Of a DNA stretch of 64,000 nt, positions 1 through 15,200 are shown in pieces. Where the stretch lies: positions 3,298,001 through 3,362,000 of the forward strand of contig OU744449.1 in NCBI GenBank assembly GCA_916610825.1. The letters run 5' to 3'. How positions within the stretch are numbered: position 1 is the stretch's first letter; the number at the start of each line of letters is the position of its first letter. A model generated the notes under the pieces. The model had not been told where the DNA came from. It saw nothing but the letters and a program-made list of their open reading frames with translations, and did not search any database. Origin of the DNA: Haliclystus octoradiatus (Eukaryota > Cnidaria > Staurozoa > Stauromedusae > Haliclystidae). The position numbers and the translations under genes are program-made.

Positions 1-1077
1 TTGTTAGTAACTTTTGTTCGAATGTTTCAGAAAAAGTAACTTTTTCGACAATGGAAGAGGGCATGTTTTGAAAGACATCAAGCGCGCATTTACATGGTCA
101 CTTTGAAAATATCATAAAAGATAAGATACCTTCACATACGGCAAAATGACTAGGTCAGTTTAGGAAAGGTTTACCTTATAACTTAATTTTTAAAATACAA
201 GAGTCATCGATGGGAATAACAGAATGCTTTCAGGTAGTTCCCTTAATGATATTATCCGGCAATCGACGAATGATGATTGATGAAACAAATTAAAAATCTG
301 TCAATCTGAATATTATACATGATCCGACTCGTAACATGTACGAATTTCTTTCCCGCATTCACTGTTGTAACTACTGTCTTTTTTTGTGCCAAATTTAGGG
401 ATGTCCCGAAAGACATTCGAAAGGGGGACCTCAATGTCCGCATGAGTTTCGAGATGGCAACGCAAAGTGGGTGTGGCTCAAACAGGAACACAAAATAGAA
501 TCACGTGTTAATATATGATTTTGTAATAGGTATAAGATGATCAAACATATTGTTTTATTAAACTTATTGAAGATATTACATTTTCAAGTCTCATGGCGGA
601 TTTCATGTTGAGTATTTTCTACCTTGGGAAACTGTAAAATTTGTATTTGCCATTGAACTTCAATAATCTTTTAACAAATGTTCTGCTTTTTGTCTGTGAT
701 TGAAATCTTAACAAATGGTTGTATGAGCTCAAAACATCCTCCTATTTTGTCTATAAAATTCTAAATTCTGCAAAATTGTTCACTGTTGTCTATCTGTAAA
801 CACGGTTGAAATGCAAGGAAATACCTCATCCTAAAAGGAAACAGCCATTTTATTTTTTTTAGTATGTGTTCAAACTCAGAATAGAAGTTAGGGATATCCG
901 CATTGACTACGGAAATAATTTCCACGGTGACGCGTGTTTACGAAACACATGCGTACTCGAATCTATCTTATCACGCCTTTATACGGCTGAACATACAAAG
1001 CCAACGCATCGAAAATTATACCTGACGCATAAATAATACAAAGATAAATAATAAATACCTTCAGAACATAAACTTAC

Positions 1078-3298
1078 ATGTTGCAGGTCTTCGAGATACA
1101 ACACTAGCACTCGTAGCTCTTGATCGAGCAGCAGATTTAGCACGAAAATCATCGCACGATTTTTGTCGTCCTTGTAATTGAGGTGTACGGAATGATCGTC
1201 CATCAAGATGTGACGCTGAACGTTGCATTGCAGGCATTGGAACAGTACGTTGTGAGGAAGACGGTTCTGCTGTACGGAGAATAAAACGGAAAACGGTAAG
1301 GAAGCCTTACTAACTTAATTGATTTATTAATACTTTTATATGATCCCGTAGTTTGTACGATAAACTGTGGTTGGGTATTTTGGTAATCATTCTAAGGAAG
1401 GAAGGTAAGGAAGCCTAAATCACTATATAAGTACATTTAATAAGAGACAAAGATGAGGCAAAAGCCTTTTCCGTTACTCAGAGTTTCATGCGTTTAATTG
1501 CGATCTTTAAACGGTAATCGCAGACCGCAATGATGGAGACCGCAATTAAACGCGTGTAACTCTGAGTAAACGCTTTTGCCTCATCTTTGTCTCTCATTAT
1601 ATAATGCTCTGTTTTACACAACATTGTGCACTTTCTTATACATATATGTATCTGAGTTTATACTCATTATAATTTTTTATTAAAATTTATTATTATAAGT
1701 ACATTTATGATAATAAATTCAAAAATTATTTATATCGAGTGTAAACGTGTTTAGTAATTAAATGTTAGATACTTGGACTTTTGCGTCATCTTTGTTAGCC
1801 TGCGTGCAGACAGACGTTCCCTTCGTCTGTCTGCACGCAGGCTACATCTTTGTTTCCTATTCTCTTATACAACGAAGCAGTTATGCAAGAAGGATAAATA
1901 AATGGATATCCGATTATCCGATTATCCATTTAATCTTGCATTCCATCCATCACATTGTTATCTCGTATGCATTATAACTTACATCTCGTAAACAACATAT
2001 AAATTTAAAGTTGAGATGATCTTACCTCTGCTAGCTCCAGACGGCGGTCTCCGTTGCGGTAACAGATTACTGTAATAAAACAATGAAAACAATAAGAATA
2101 ATAAAATAATAAGCGAAAGGCCGAATTTTTAAGCCCGAGGCTGTTTTAAGGCAGAGGCACAGTGGGCACGTGTCTAAAGCCTACTCTATCAAAAAGTCCT
2201 GTCACATGGTCAAGCTCGCCCTGTTGAAGGCCCCTATCTACTTTACTAATTCTAGAGAGGGTTTATCGCGATCAATCGTGTTAAATCAAATCAAAATCAG
2301 CATAATTCTACCAGATTTTGTGTTCATCATTGATATAAACATTTAGCTTGATAAAATTGCTTCCGGATATTTTCATCAGCCAGTACAAAGATAGTTCTTA
2401 TTTAATGTTCTGATGAAATCCAAATTGAGTTGACATTGGGAGGGTTTAAGAAAGGATTGGACAAACACAAGAGTCGCATAGCCTGAATTCTATTATCAGT
2501 CCCTGCAACATTCTGATAAAGGGATTCGCCCCCTTCCCCAATGACTCCCAAACTCAGGCAATCTTCATGAGTTCATGAACGTAGAATTGCTCCACTCATT
2601 ACGGGGCTTATACAATCCTACAGGCTACACAGAAATCTATTATCATTATGCAACTCTGTACTACTAGCGGAGCCGATACATACACAGGTCTGGTCTAAAT
2701 ACGTAGGTGTCAGGTCTGTCATATTCAAACATCTACAATACTGAAAACTACCAGGAAAATCACGCGCTTTTATGATTTTCAAACGTTAATTAAGCCTCGT
2801 ACTAGGCATATGAACAAAACTCAGTATGATAGCACTATCAATGTTTCGCATTCGAAATTTCAGTCCGTGCGGAATTCTCCACATCTGGGGAAGTCTGTAC
2901 ATATTGGCTTGAAAAATCTACGTACAAATTCATAAACTCTTATAGCTTGCTCGCAGATTCTCTGTAAATCGGAAACTTATTAGAACAGTACTACTAAGTT
3001 TCCAATTCACAGAGAGTCTGCAATCAAGGCTACAGTACTTACTGAAAACAATGTTACGACTTTCTATTAGGCTACCTTATAATAATGGTTCGAATAGCAA
3101 ATAATTATACTACAATGTGCTAACCTTCTTGATACAATATCATCTGAATCGGTAGCACTAGGATTTCTCGATTTGACCGATTTTGTTGTTTTTACCCGAC
3201 CAAATGATGGCATTGGAGCCGATGATATTCCTGCTTTTAATAAGTTCTTATCACTTTGTAATAATTTCTGTTTAGATGAATCAAAACCTTCCATCATC
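1078..3298 (-). CDS. CLASP: CLASP exons after TOG2: Ser/Arg-rich region
   Basis: Exons 3298-3125 (GFDSSKQKLLQSDKN, then a Ser/Thr-rich tail), 2069-2026 (NLLPQRRPPSGASR) and 1269-1078 (VPMPAMQRSASHLDGRSF, then KSAARSRATSASVVSRRPAT). The third matches the SLQRSRSDIDVNAA block of vertebrate CLASPs by position and composition. The protein is basic and low in structure, as expected for the EB1-binding and phospho-regulated linker, though no clear SxIP motif lies in the part seen. The last exon exits in phase 1, so the coding sequence continues left of the window. No further exon is recognised in bases 1-1077. Confidence 0.85.
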
Positions 3299-6200
3299 CT
3301 ACAAAAAGATACAAATAAGATAAGAATAATGAACAAACAGGGTTCAAACACAGTGTTTCAATTCCTGATGCCAAAACCTTTTTATTCAATTTTTATATAG
3401 TTTTCAACAAATATATTATTATTAAAATGATTTCAAAAATTTATATAATAATAAGTTATCAAATAACTGGCTATACATAAATTAAGAGAAAAACTAGTAC
3501 ACTATCAAATTAAAAAAAGAATAACATAATTCTTCCCAAACTCCAGCAGTTTCGACGGAGATAGGGGACAAGATGTAAGATGGACCAAGAAGGCTGTATT
3601 CTACTTTTTTTGGCTTGTTCCCCGCTGCTGCTACAAATTTAATCACTTGTTGTAGAAATGCCTGTACATGTTCCAAGTAGCTAACTTTCCTACACGAAAT
3701 TTTGTTGGTTGGATTTGAAATATTATAGTACCGTTATTCACCTACAATAATTGTATCAAATTATTGAAATGTGTACAATTTCGGATAATGCGTTTGCATA
3801 TAAAGTAATACTATTAAGAAATTTCTACTTGATAATTTGGTAATAAAAGTAAGCGATAAAAAAGTTAACGCTTGATCTTGAAAGCTTATTTTGTTTGTTC
3901 AGAATTTAATTTAAAAAGAAATATAAAATGAGTTATGTCGAAGTTAATTACGTCAATTGACTTGTTTTTTATCGCTTACTTTTATTACCAAAGTAATACA
4001 GCAACATCTATAAATTTGCTATTATCCGAAATTGTTTACCAAGGACTTGACCAGAAAATTGTTGAACGCGTTTCAAATCCAAGTTGCAGATAAGCGGGAA
4101 TTTCACTTATCCGAATTGCACATAAGCGGGTTACACTGTATTAATGTTATCAAAATGTGCTATCAATGAAAGAGAGTTACATTTGACCATGCATTTGACT
4201 GAGTCCTGCTGTTGAGAATACGGGATAGGATATCTTAACTACAGATAAGATCCATGATAAGTTGTATTGGACTACAGATATAAAAAAACTTTTGGAATCG
4301 TATCCAACAACCACGTTAAATACGTTACAAATGGAATCAAATCTGAATTCAGTTTGAAATTATCATTGCGTGCAGAATAAATCCTTTGTATAATTTACCA
4401 TTTTGAAAACCGTGAAAACTAAAAATTTGTCTAAAATTTTTGAAGTAGATGTCGAATAACATACTTATCCTATAGCGCTTGTCGTGTAATGTAATGTGAA
4501 TATAAATATAAATATAAATTAATTCAAACAAATGGAGATGGGCATTACAAGTTAAAAGGGAATAGTAAGTAGATAGCATGCTAAATTGTATAACGAATAT
4601 ATATGAGAGAATGTTTGATCACGGCCGTAACTAAATGTTTCTGTGACAGGGAGTATTTGTGGTATTGCCTGCCAAAATGGGCGTGACATAATTCGAATTT
4701 AGGAGCTTCAGTTCTTCGATACCTTCAAAAAATTTTTCGAAAGTTTTCTCAAATCCCAATTAAGGGAGAGGGGTGTTACCCCTACACACCCCAGGATATA
4801 CGGCCGTGTGTTTGATATATAGAAAAACTATAGGAACTGGATTGCAAATATCAACTATTTTATGTGCAATAATGTATTGAGCAATTCATAAAAATAAGAT
4901 CAAATACACACATGTTTGCTCTGTCTGGATAATGGGCTTCGAAATGCCAGTACGCTCTATATAATAAGAAGATACATAATCATGAAATATTACAGAAAAG
5001 ACAAGCTTATTTTGAAGTAACAACAAAGTCCAAATGTGCATGTGATGGAGGCGGGGCACATTGTATTAAAACACTCAGTCTGAGAATGGAATTAATCATG
5101 AGGCGATGGTCGTACAAAAATTATTGTATCATAGCAAATCTTTACACATCATTCCAGCGTGTAAGATTGGAGCTAGCTAGATGTCCTCATCAGATGGGAT
5201 TGGGTACTAGTAATGGGAACACTTTCAGTCAGATACGGTCATCGAGCTGAAATTTTGCAATTACAGTATATTCTAAAAACGTTTTTTTCGCTCCATTAAT
5301 ACATTTTTGTAAATATATATTTAAGAACAAACGTATAAATTGCGTGGGCCGTACAAATTGCGTGGGCCTTGGGGCAATTGACACGCTTACCCACCCTCTT
5401 TGGGCAGCCCTGACCACAGATTATAACGACCAGATACGGCACTGAACGTTGGAAAATTATGATTGGTCATATGACGGCCATTATGTTTGTTGCCTATTTT
5501 TTACGCATTTCATCATTGTCCATTACGATTTTAGGGAATTATCGACAAAATGATACTTGAAACTTTTGAAGCTGAATTCAGCCTTCTCAATCTACTCAAT
5601 GCGAGTGGATGGATGGTACGCTATATGTAAAATTCAAAATTATAATTTTGATATTAGCAAATTTATTTTGAATGCCATAAATTCAAAAACCTAAAAAGTC
5701 TACGGTTGATATGAAGAAAGGACGACAATATTTATAGTTTATCACGTAAATTTCATTGCAAACTGTGAAATAATATGCATTGATGCTTGGTGATATGGAA
5801 TAACGCAATCACAGTCAAAGAATAGGCTATTTGGAGTGGATTTTTATGGAAATTACTGCTTACGTTTTTGCCATTATTTTCGATCGAATACGATCACACG
5901 CACTCCAAAACCACGGCATTTCAAACTCGGAAAATTCGTGTAAAGAGCCACATACATTCGATAAATGAATAAAATCATATTATGAAATATTATTTGCAAT
6001 TTAACTGTGAATTTTTTTTTACCAAAAAATGCTTGTATTCATAATGTGTATTCAATTTTTCTCTTCAGTAAAATCAATGATTGTTCAACTTTCATAAGTC
6101 AATAAAATATTGTCTTCCAGTACACAATATACCATTATCAAACGATCATCTCAAAATAGAAGATATACTTTCCTGTTATTTTCCTTTAGCATGAAAATTG

Positions 6201-9200
6201 GTCGCAAAAGAAACATGTAATTTGCCTTTAAAATAGGTGCAAATTTATCGTGTTTTTCCATTGCGATTTTAGCGCGTAACTGCAGCCAGGTCATCGAGGG
6301 GCAACATACATAATGGCGTCCGAGAACAATTGAATTCGAAAATACAATGAATTCGACTTTCAGTGCCGTATCTGGTCGTTATAATCTGTGGCCCTGACAC
6401 AGAACCATCGAAGTCAGGATTATTCTATCGCGTGTAATAAGGATGCCGGATAGGATAACTGTCGTACAACTTGGTATGCTGTACCTTCTCATCCCTGCTC
6501 TCGTCTCCGCATCTGCATCACCAACACCTTTTCTAATCGATTCTTCCAGGATAGCAACGTTACTAAATAGGGAAATACAGTAAAAAATCAATGAATATCA
6601 AATAACTAAAATTAGAAAAAACTAAAAAGAGCATAGGTCCATCATATACACCCAAAGATTAACCATGTTTAGAAGATTATTACTTAAGGAGGTGTTGCAC
6701 GGATCATTATCCTATCTCTAGAGAAGACGTTTGAATTATACGTGATGTAATAATAAAGAGAATTGATCACATATCACCACGTAAATCCCCGTGTAAATCA
6801 CATCATTTAATTAGTGACTAGTGTTATCACAAGTTGTTTCATACAAGCCAAGAGTTGTTACAAACATAAAGAACAATGAATCACGTTTACGTTGGTCGTC
6901 ACGTCAGATCAAGATATAATGTTAAAAATAAACCACGCTATGTTATCATACCTTTTGAAGCAAGATGTGTCCCATGTTTCAAGTAACAGAATAATATATT
7001 CGGCACACCGTCTAGAAGAAGAATATACAGAAGATACAAAAATGAGTACTAAAACTCCAACCGAAAGAGAGGTCAGTAGAATTACCTCAGATTATACGGA
7101 ATACAAGTCGATTATTAGAGGCGTACAGGATAAGGAATCAAAGTTAAAGTTTAGCAGGAATGTCCATACTTCAAAAGGAGCTAGTGAATTTATTGCTAAA
7201 CACATTTTTTCAGATTACGTTAGTTTATGTTACATCCCTTTCTATGTTTGCTGAATTTAGGTTGATAATATAGTTTCATTTTCGGACTTTTTAGAGGAGA
7301 TTGGCTGAGATATTTTGTAGCTGATGTAAAATTCGGTGCCTGAGCCTGACTCGGAGTAAAATGCTACTATCAGGCATTTTTCGGACTCAGTGTCAAAAAA
7401 TACAGACTCCGTCTGCCTTTGTCGCATACACCTGCAGTCTGATAACTCAAATATTAATTATGTGTTCAAATCCTTCTTTCATAACTTATTATTGTATCAG
7501 ATCATGATAATAGAAAATCTCACTTCTACAGTGCAAGTGAATTTACATGACATACCGTCGAATATCTTTGTTCTTATTGGTTAAAACACTTGAAACGAAT
7601 TGAGAGATGAGACGAGGTGATGCGGTGTGCTAAAATAAAATAACATATGCTTTACTGTGAATCTGTTATCTTACGATTAGGATTAAATCAAATATTTATA
7701 TTTTCCTAAAGAATCAAAATTCAAATGTTTCGATGCTGAAGCATATCTTCTTCATACATGATATTTTTATTGCATTGAAAGTCCCTCAACATTTAATTTC
7801 TATTAAATTTTCGTCTGAATTTACTATTATTTGTACTGGCTGAATTCGGATCATACATCATTATCATTATCATCTTATTCAGGATCATTTTAAGTACATT
7901 TTAATGCAGAATTAGTGCAAATATATATATAGTGTGGACTGCAGACTCTTTCCAATTCAGGAACGACCCAGGACTTCTCTGCCGATGTATTTAAGAAAAA
8001 TGGTACCTGCTCTAGATTTGAAAAACGTTTATTGTTGATAAGAAAAAGGTGACTCACTTTAATAATTAGGCGAATTGCTGCGTTGGCTGAAGTTGACATA
8101 ATCTGAAGGGGATAAAAAATTCAAGTCAAAGGTGAAAGGTCAAATGTGACAAATAAATGACAGACAACTAAAACGATTATAAATAAATTACGCACCTTAG
8201 CACTGTTTGGAATCAGATAAATAAAAGCTGGCATTAAGGTATCAGCTAGATAATCGAAATTCATGCCAAACTTGGCTGACATGAAACTGTAAAAGAAAGT
8301 AAATAAAACTAATTAATAAAACAGCATCAATTATCTTATATAAAATTATTGTATATATTTTCAACACGTTAGCATAACATATATATCACATTAAATATAT
8401 ACCTTATGCCTCACCAACGTAAATTATAAATATACAGTAAATAGTATAAAAAATCGTGCACAAACAAACCTTAACGTTGTACATGCTTCTTTTGTGACAG
8501 ACGATCTTAAATCTTTTAACTAAAACAAAAAGAGAAAAATAAGAAATAAAAGGAGATGTTATGATTATCGTACCGATATTCTAGCGATATTCTAGCTTAG
8601 ACACTATTTCAGCTTAGGCTACGTTTACACGAGAGCAAAACCCAGGTTTTCAAAAGTATTTACAAAAGTTCAGATAGGTGATCAGTTTAAACAAGGCTAG
8701 ATTTATCTATATTTCTAAATAAAACGCTGTAACTCTAGTATTTCTTATCTGTTTTTCGTTGAAATTAGATTTTTATACTTTTTTGATTCTGTATCTCCAG
8801 ATCGATAGTTTTTTTTATTTAATCGAATCAATATTCTTAGACACTTTTAATCGTACCGATATTCGTAGACAATTTTAATCGTACCGATATTCTCAGACAA
8901 TTTTAATCGTACCGATATTCGTAGACAATTTTCGAGGTCTTTCACCATTTTCTTGATGTGTTCATATTCGGAATATTTGACAACACTCCTGAGTTGCTTC
9001 AGCTACAGAAAATAATACAAAATACAATAATTAAGACTATAATCACGGCCGTAAATTCTTAGGGTTGGGGTGTGACATGCCACAAATGAAAATGTTTAGT
9101 TACGGCCGCGACTATAATCATGAATCTACATATCACAAAAGATTAAAGACTTATTCAACAAACAAATTGGTACAGTAGCAGAAAAATTAAATGCAGTTGG

Positions 9201-12200
9201 GATTTAAAAACAAAATACTCTCCGATAAAATAAAAATGTTTATCATTTTTTAATCAAGTCGATTGTTGAAAAGTTTATGACTTCTGTATCAAGAATACAT
9301 TAGCGAATTGACAAGAGTTTGGGAAAATAAATTATTGGAATCGATAAGCGTGATAAGTTCTATACAAAAATCTTTTGCATAGGATATACGAGACTGTCAC
9401 AAAGTATAGATCCTGTGAAAAACATGGTAATAGCATGTATATGGCAATAGCATATATTCAGAAGGTTTCAATTAGGAAGATTGTTTCCTTATTTAAATTA
9501 TGATTTTTAAATTATTTTTAGGAACTAATGTCATCATATTTCGAGACTGTTGAACAAAATAAATGATAACAATAACAAACACAAATTTATATACATTTAA
9601 TACACGATTAAATCAAATATAAACGTAAAAGTTATGAGTCAATACTTATAGCTGTATGCCATTTAAAGAAGATACCTGATAGGTAATTAATATTGATTGT
9701 ATTCCTACCGCAGCAACACGTTGTTCCCAAGCATTGTTTCCATCAGATAAACAAGTATTGATTTTGGTTAATTCATCTGATGCTTCACGGGCTGAATATG
9801 TTTGACCAAACTAAAAGAAAATTATTCGTAATAAAGTGAGTCATCCTGTATCTCAAGGTGTATCTATCTTATTATTATTATTATTTATTTTTTTTTGCTT
9901 TGTATCAATGTTATCTTAGAGGTTTGCGAATTCGAACCGAATAAGAACCGATTCGACCAGATTGTTTTAGGATCGGAAATCTTTGCGGACATTCAAATCG
10001 AACTGTCTTATTGTTGATTTCGAACTTATCCTTTCAAGCCAAATCTGTATCACATTTCTTTAGGTTCAGGGATTTTGAAGCATTTTTTGAGTCCAATTTA
10101 AAAATATTATCCAGTCTTCTATCATGGCTACGACCTCTCTGTTCCCTGATTTCGGAACGAAATAACAACAACGAAGCCCCAAATTTTGAGGCGGAATGGG
10201 AATAGAATTGTTCCTTTGAAATGATCAACATCCGGGTGAAATTAGAAAATCAGAGCGAAACTCATCAGCTAAGCACATGTAGAATAGAGATAGAGAACAG
10301 GGATTCTTATACCCTGTGAAGGGGGATGTCATCCCATGCAGAAATTAGGTCAGATTCAGCCACAGCGCCAGCGGGTCCCCCTAAAAAACACAAGAAACAA
10401 ACAAAAAGAATTAATTACCAATGATAATGGATTTTCCTGAAAGTTGTTGGACATCCCCGTCAACATTTTTAGGGAGTTATCTCACTGATATCCGGTAAAC
10501 GTATATGCTAAATCTATCTTTACCTCCACTACTAGCAGTTGATGACGTCAGATTTGTGCGTTCCATTCCACCTTTGCGTCTTGGTGCGGTCAAGCTGGCG
10601 CTTCGTCTTAGCGGGCTTTTCGTCTACAAAGACGATAGATATGATAATTATATAAGTGTAAGAGTAGATCTATTCATAACTTACAGAACGGCAGGTATCG
10701 ATCTGTTCAACAGCAGTAAAATAGAAAAGGGATTAAATAAACATTGAACTATGATGTTTAAACCAAGACTTATTACAAAATAGTCACGTATAAAATATTT
10801 AAAATTGATAGGATGATAAGACAGTCCAATATTCAAATTATAAACTGATCATTCCAAAATCAAATACTGTACGAGCTTTAGAGTGCACTGCAGTTCATAG
10901 GGTCCGACAAAAGACGGGTTCCTGCGATCCTTCACCCCGGAAAACGTTTCTGGTTTATAAGCCAAACATCAACAAATTCAGAAAAAGATAATTGAAAATT
11001 TTCTAGGATTCAAATTCTGAATTATGGATTTCAAAAGGCTAACTCTGTTATCAGACACTGATAGTACAATTTAATAAAATACATTGATTCAACGTTATAT
11101 CAAGAGTCTAACAAAAGGTTTAGCCTTTAAGATTCTTAGAGGCATTCCAATGTGTTTTTCTGAATTCAAAACTTGGCAGCCTCGTTAACGATATGGCTTT
11201 CTAGTTTGTTGTTAGAGAACTCGTGGGTCTAAATTTCTGAAACCCACCACCCACAGGAGTAATGTAACCCATTATTATTGATGGATATTTTATATTTTAT
11301 GATCATGATTTCGTTCCTCGTTCCTGACTACAAATCGAGTGACGAGCGAGGTAAAAAGTAGATGGATTTTCTTCACTGCAATTTTAGTGAAAAAGGGAAA
11401 CAGTTACAAATCAGAAATGAAAATTGTACTCCTGAATTCTTGACTAATTACAGATTGATTACAGAGCAAACATACAGTAATTGTTGTTAATCATACAACC
11501 AAAATAAAAATGCAGCAAAACAAGATTCATCAGTTTGTTTTGGTTCTTATAAAAAGGTACATTTATGAACATTAAATTTTAAAAAATAACGAACGCAACA
11601 AAAATATTCCTTTATTTTGCATACTATAAAAAAAAATTGCTGAGCCTGGATAATTTGGTTGAAAGTTATTACGGAAATTTTAAAACTAAACTAATTATCT
11701 TGATTTTGCAATAATCTAATGTAAGCTTCTGTTTAAAAGTTTGCTAAAAACATGTACACGTTTGTACACGAGAGAGATAACAACCAATTTAGCTATAGAT
11801 CCGTGTTTTCATAATAGTTTAACGTAAAATTAATGGCTACATTATCACTTCACAACATCTCGCTAACAAAATCAATGAAAACATTTGAATCTTAAATAAA
11901 TAAATAGTAATACTGTATGTACAGCTGTCGAAATTGGTCGTCAGAATTTTGAGACCAGTTATAAAATATACAACAGGATTTCTCAACATTTTTAATTTTC
12001 TCGGTTGCTTGACAGTTATATGTTAAATATGTTACTATGGTTACTAGCTAATGACGTAATACTAAGAAAAGATTCAAGGCTCAGTGTTAAAATTACAAGC
12101 TGCGGTTCAACCATATTGATTTTCGGAATAATACTCAAGAGAAATGTATACACTTTTAAAATCATACCATAAAAAATGATCGGAGATGTATTAAAATAGT

Positions 12201-15200
12201 GACATTTATAAAATGTAATAATTGCGTTAAATAAACTTGACGAAAATTACCTTCGATGTTGCTGCGTTTGAAACAATTTCGCCATTAGCCACGTCCAAAG
12301 CTGTAGTAAATAAAAGATAAAATATAAACAAAACAAAATGTGGACATAGCTTACGCAAATATATACAACAAATAGATCGAAACTAACATATCTCTGCACG
12401 CTCTCTGGACAATCAAATACTGTTGACGTTTGCAAGCTCAGGAGAGTTTAAAAATCAAAACAAACCATGCGAAATCTACACGAGATTTCGACAAAAAGAG
12501 AAATCGTGTGGTACTGTATTCACATAATCAGGGGGTAAATAAGTACGAGGCTACACTACAATGAGACATAATTTTATCTAAATATCGCATATAGTATAAT
12601 AAAGTAATCTTTTGTGAATATACAGTACAATATTTTCCACAGTATAGCTGTATAGTATATAAACAGAATAATGAATACATAGCTACAGCATACACAAGTT
12701 TTCTATAAATAAAACTTTTGAAGTCAAAGTTCATTGTCTATTATTAGGACAATTGTTTCAGGTTACTTTGAGTACATTCGATATGGAATCAACATCGGTT
12801 CGCAAATCTTTAATAACTCGAGGATCAGTAGTAGATACGTACTGTAAACACAAAATATCAATTTCAACACCATGCCTCATGGTCATGGAGTAAGGTGTAT
12901 TATAAATTGGCAATGTTATCAAAGCCAGAGAGGTGGAGTAGGTTCATATGGCAGAGCATGAGGGCCCCAGATATGACCCCCTCGATAATCTCAACATATC
13001 CCCATGTGCCTACGTAAACCATCAGTACTATAATCTATCTCGATTTTAGCGAATCTAAATTTCATAAAGTTGCAATCGGAATAAACACTTGTCTTGTCTA
13101 AGATGAACATCGACGACAGCGAGTTCTCAGACATCAAATTACAGTTGAATCTGGCAATAAGGTATGTTAGGGAGACAAACTATTTTACCAGTTTTGGCAG
13201 AATCCGTTGTTGCTCAATTTGAAACTCGCATATCCAAACTCAAGAACAAACAGCCTTCGTAGTTTGTAAACCCTTGCTCTGCGGTCCGTATATAGACCAA
13301 CGACCTACAAACATCCCCAAGGTTAATCGTCTGAGCATCAATGTAGAACAGCACATTTTGTTAATCTGAGCAAAAAATATATACGTTACTGCACCTTGAC
13401 CATGATTAAATATTACAATAGCAACCTCTGGATTTTGAATATAGGTGATATATAGCTATCAGCATTCCCTTCAACTATCTGTGGTTTGCTACGACTTTCG
13501 AATCAAGGAGATGCTTAGCATTCTGAAAACCAAAATCGTTAGCCACACAATTCACTTCCTGATAGGTTTTCAAGAGAATTAATAGTTTGAGGTTGAAAGC
13601 AAAACTGCCTTAAATATGCCACGCATGAATGTCAAAGGCATTTGTTGAGATTTCCATAAAAGAAAAGCGTTTAATAACGCAGATTAAAGAAGAAAATAAT
13701 TGATAAATATATATTTGAAAGCCACTTTAAAGGCGTTTAGATTACTCCAACTGAGCAATCATTGAAAAGGTCATCAACAAGAAACCCACAAAAAGAGGCT
13801 ACGCAAAAGCTATACAAAACGGTAGTCAAAAGACCTGTCGAGTTTAAATTTCATTTGAATTAGATTCGGATAAAGTATACTAAATTTGTTATGAAATTAT
13901 TGCAAGCCAAACAAAGTTATTGGTAACATAATCCAATAAAAGTAGGAATCCCGCAATCCCACATTCAAGAACTGCAAATAATTTGATCTGATTTATTTTG
14001 TCAAAATAAAAATGAAACAATTTTGACACACAAACAAAAACAATTCTGAAACAACCCAATTCTCTACTTAGAAAAGAAACATTCAGAAAAAAATTGATGA
14101 TTGGAAATTGAAGTTCTTTCTTTTAATGTATATATTTATTTTACCCTTAGTTTACATATACCTTAACACAATGTAAGTTAAAAATTATTTCCATTATGTC
14201 GAGGACTCAAAGGGAGACAAGGTTGTTGGCTTATTGGATATATCCTCATTACAAGGAGATTAAATAAATACATACATTTACAGGCTGAACTCCAACAAAA
14301 CTTAAGAAGAAAATATTAAAATGATCTTGGATTCCATAAGGCTAAACCTTTTGTTAAAACCTGGTTAAGCGGAGTTTGGGGAAGGGGGCAACACCGAGTA
14401 ATGTGTACGTGACCGAACCGCAGTATGTGATACACCATGGATACACTATAGGGGTAAAGTAGCAACTTCAAAAGCACAAAGTAATAGCAGAGATATCCTA
14501 GTTTGCCAACTATAACCACTCACAACTACACCTTCAAAATTTCTATAGAAAAAGGAAGTTTTGAAGGAAATTAATATTCAATAGTCAGACAATGCAGTAG
14601 ACAAAACCTCATCGAAGGTAAACATAACAGGTAAACCATTAACCTGAGAATAAAATTAACACAAATCTGGTAATATGACAGATATCAAAACATCAACCAT
14701 GAGGATAAAATCGATCTAACTGTTTATCGTCTCTACTGTTTAAAAAATTACAACCTCTATAATAAATACATACTGTTGTCACTTTCCACGTTTTCATATT
14801 TTGAACGAAATGGTGTGTTCTGTTGAATTTCAGACAACCAATTTTGAATTGAACGTCGTCGATGTAACGGTAAATTTGCTAGTAAATCCATTTCGTTAAC
14901 TTATAAACCACGTGTAGATATATATTCATTCGTGTGATACTTAATGCGTTAATAAGAAACGTCACAATTTAGCGCAACTTTACGCGCGGGCTGCACGAGA
15001 GCAACGGCCCTTTGAATGTTCATTATTTTATCAAAACAATCAAACACATCGTGAAATCAACAGACATCAAAATAGGTCAATAACAATCATTGATGCTTCC
15101 GCCATTGTCATGGGAAGGTACATCTAACCAATATCTTTGTATCATTCTATTGTTCCTTTCATAAGGATTTTAAATCCTTGATCGAATGCATGATTGAGCC

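Noticed and set aside
252-491. Minus-strand frame at the left edge as a further CLASP exon
   Set aside because: No splice sites in the required phase and no resemblance to CLASP; composition is not convincing.
6892-7254. 120-residue open frame on the plus strand
   Set aside because: It lies antisense over the CLASP exon 7011-6952, whose splice sites and peptide are secure; no family resemblance.
7920-8030. Minus-strand frame with FLNTSAEKSWVVPELERV
   Set aside because: No match to CLASP and it is not needed: exons 8058 and 7629 join in phase without it.
12385-12440. Possible CLASP exon reading VFDCPESVQRY
   Set aside because: Exit phase does not fit the shared exon at 12300 and no homology is convincing.
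12770-12842. Possible CLASP exon reading STTDPRVIKDLRTDVDSISN
   Set aside because: It has an acceptor and a weak donor, but its phase fits neither the exon before nor the exon after, while the flanking exons join directly in frame.
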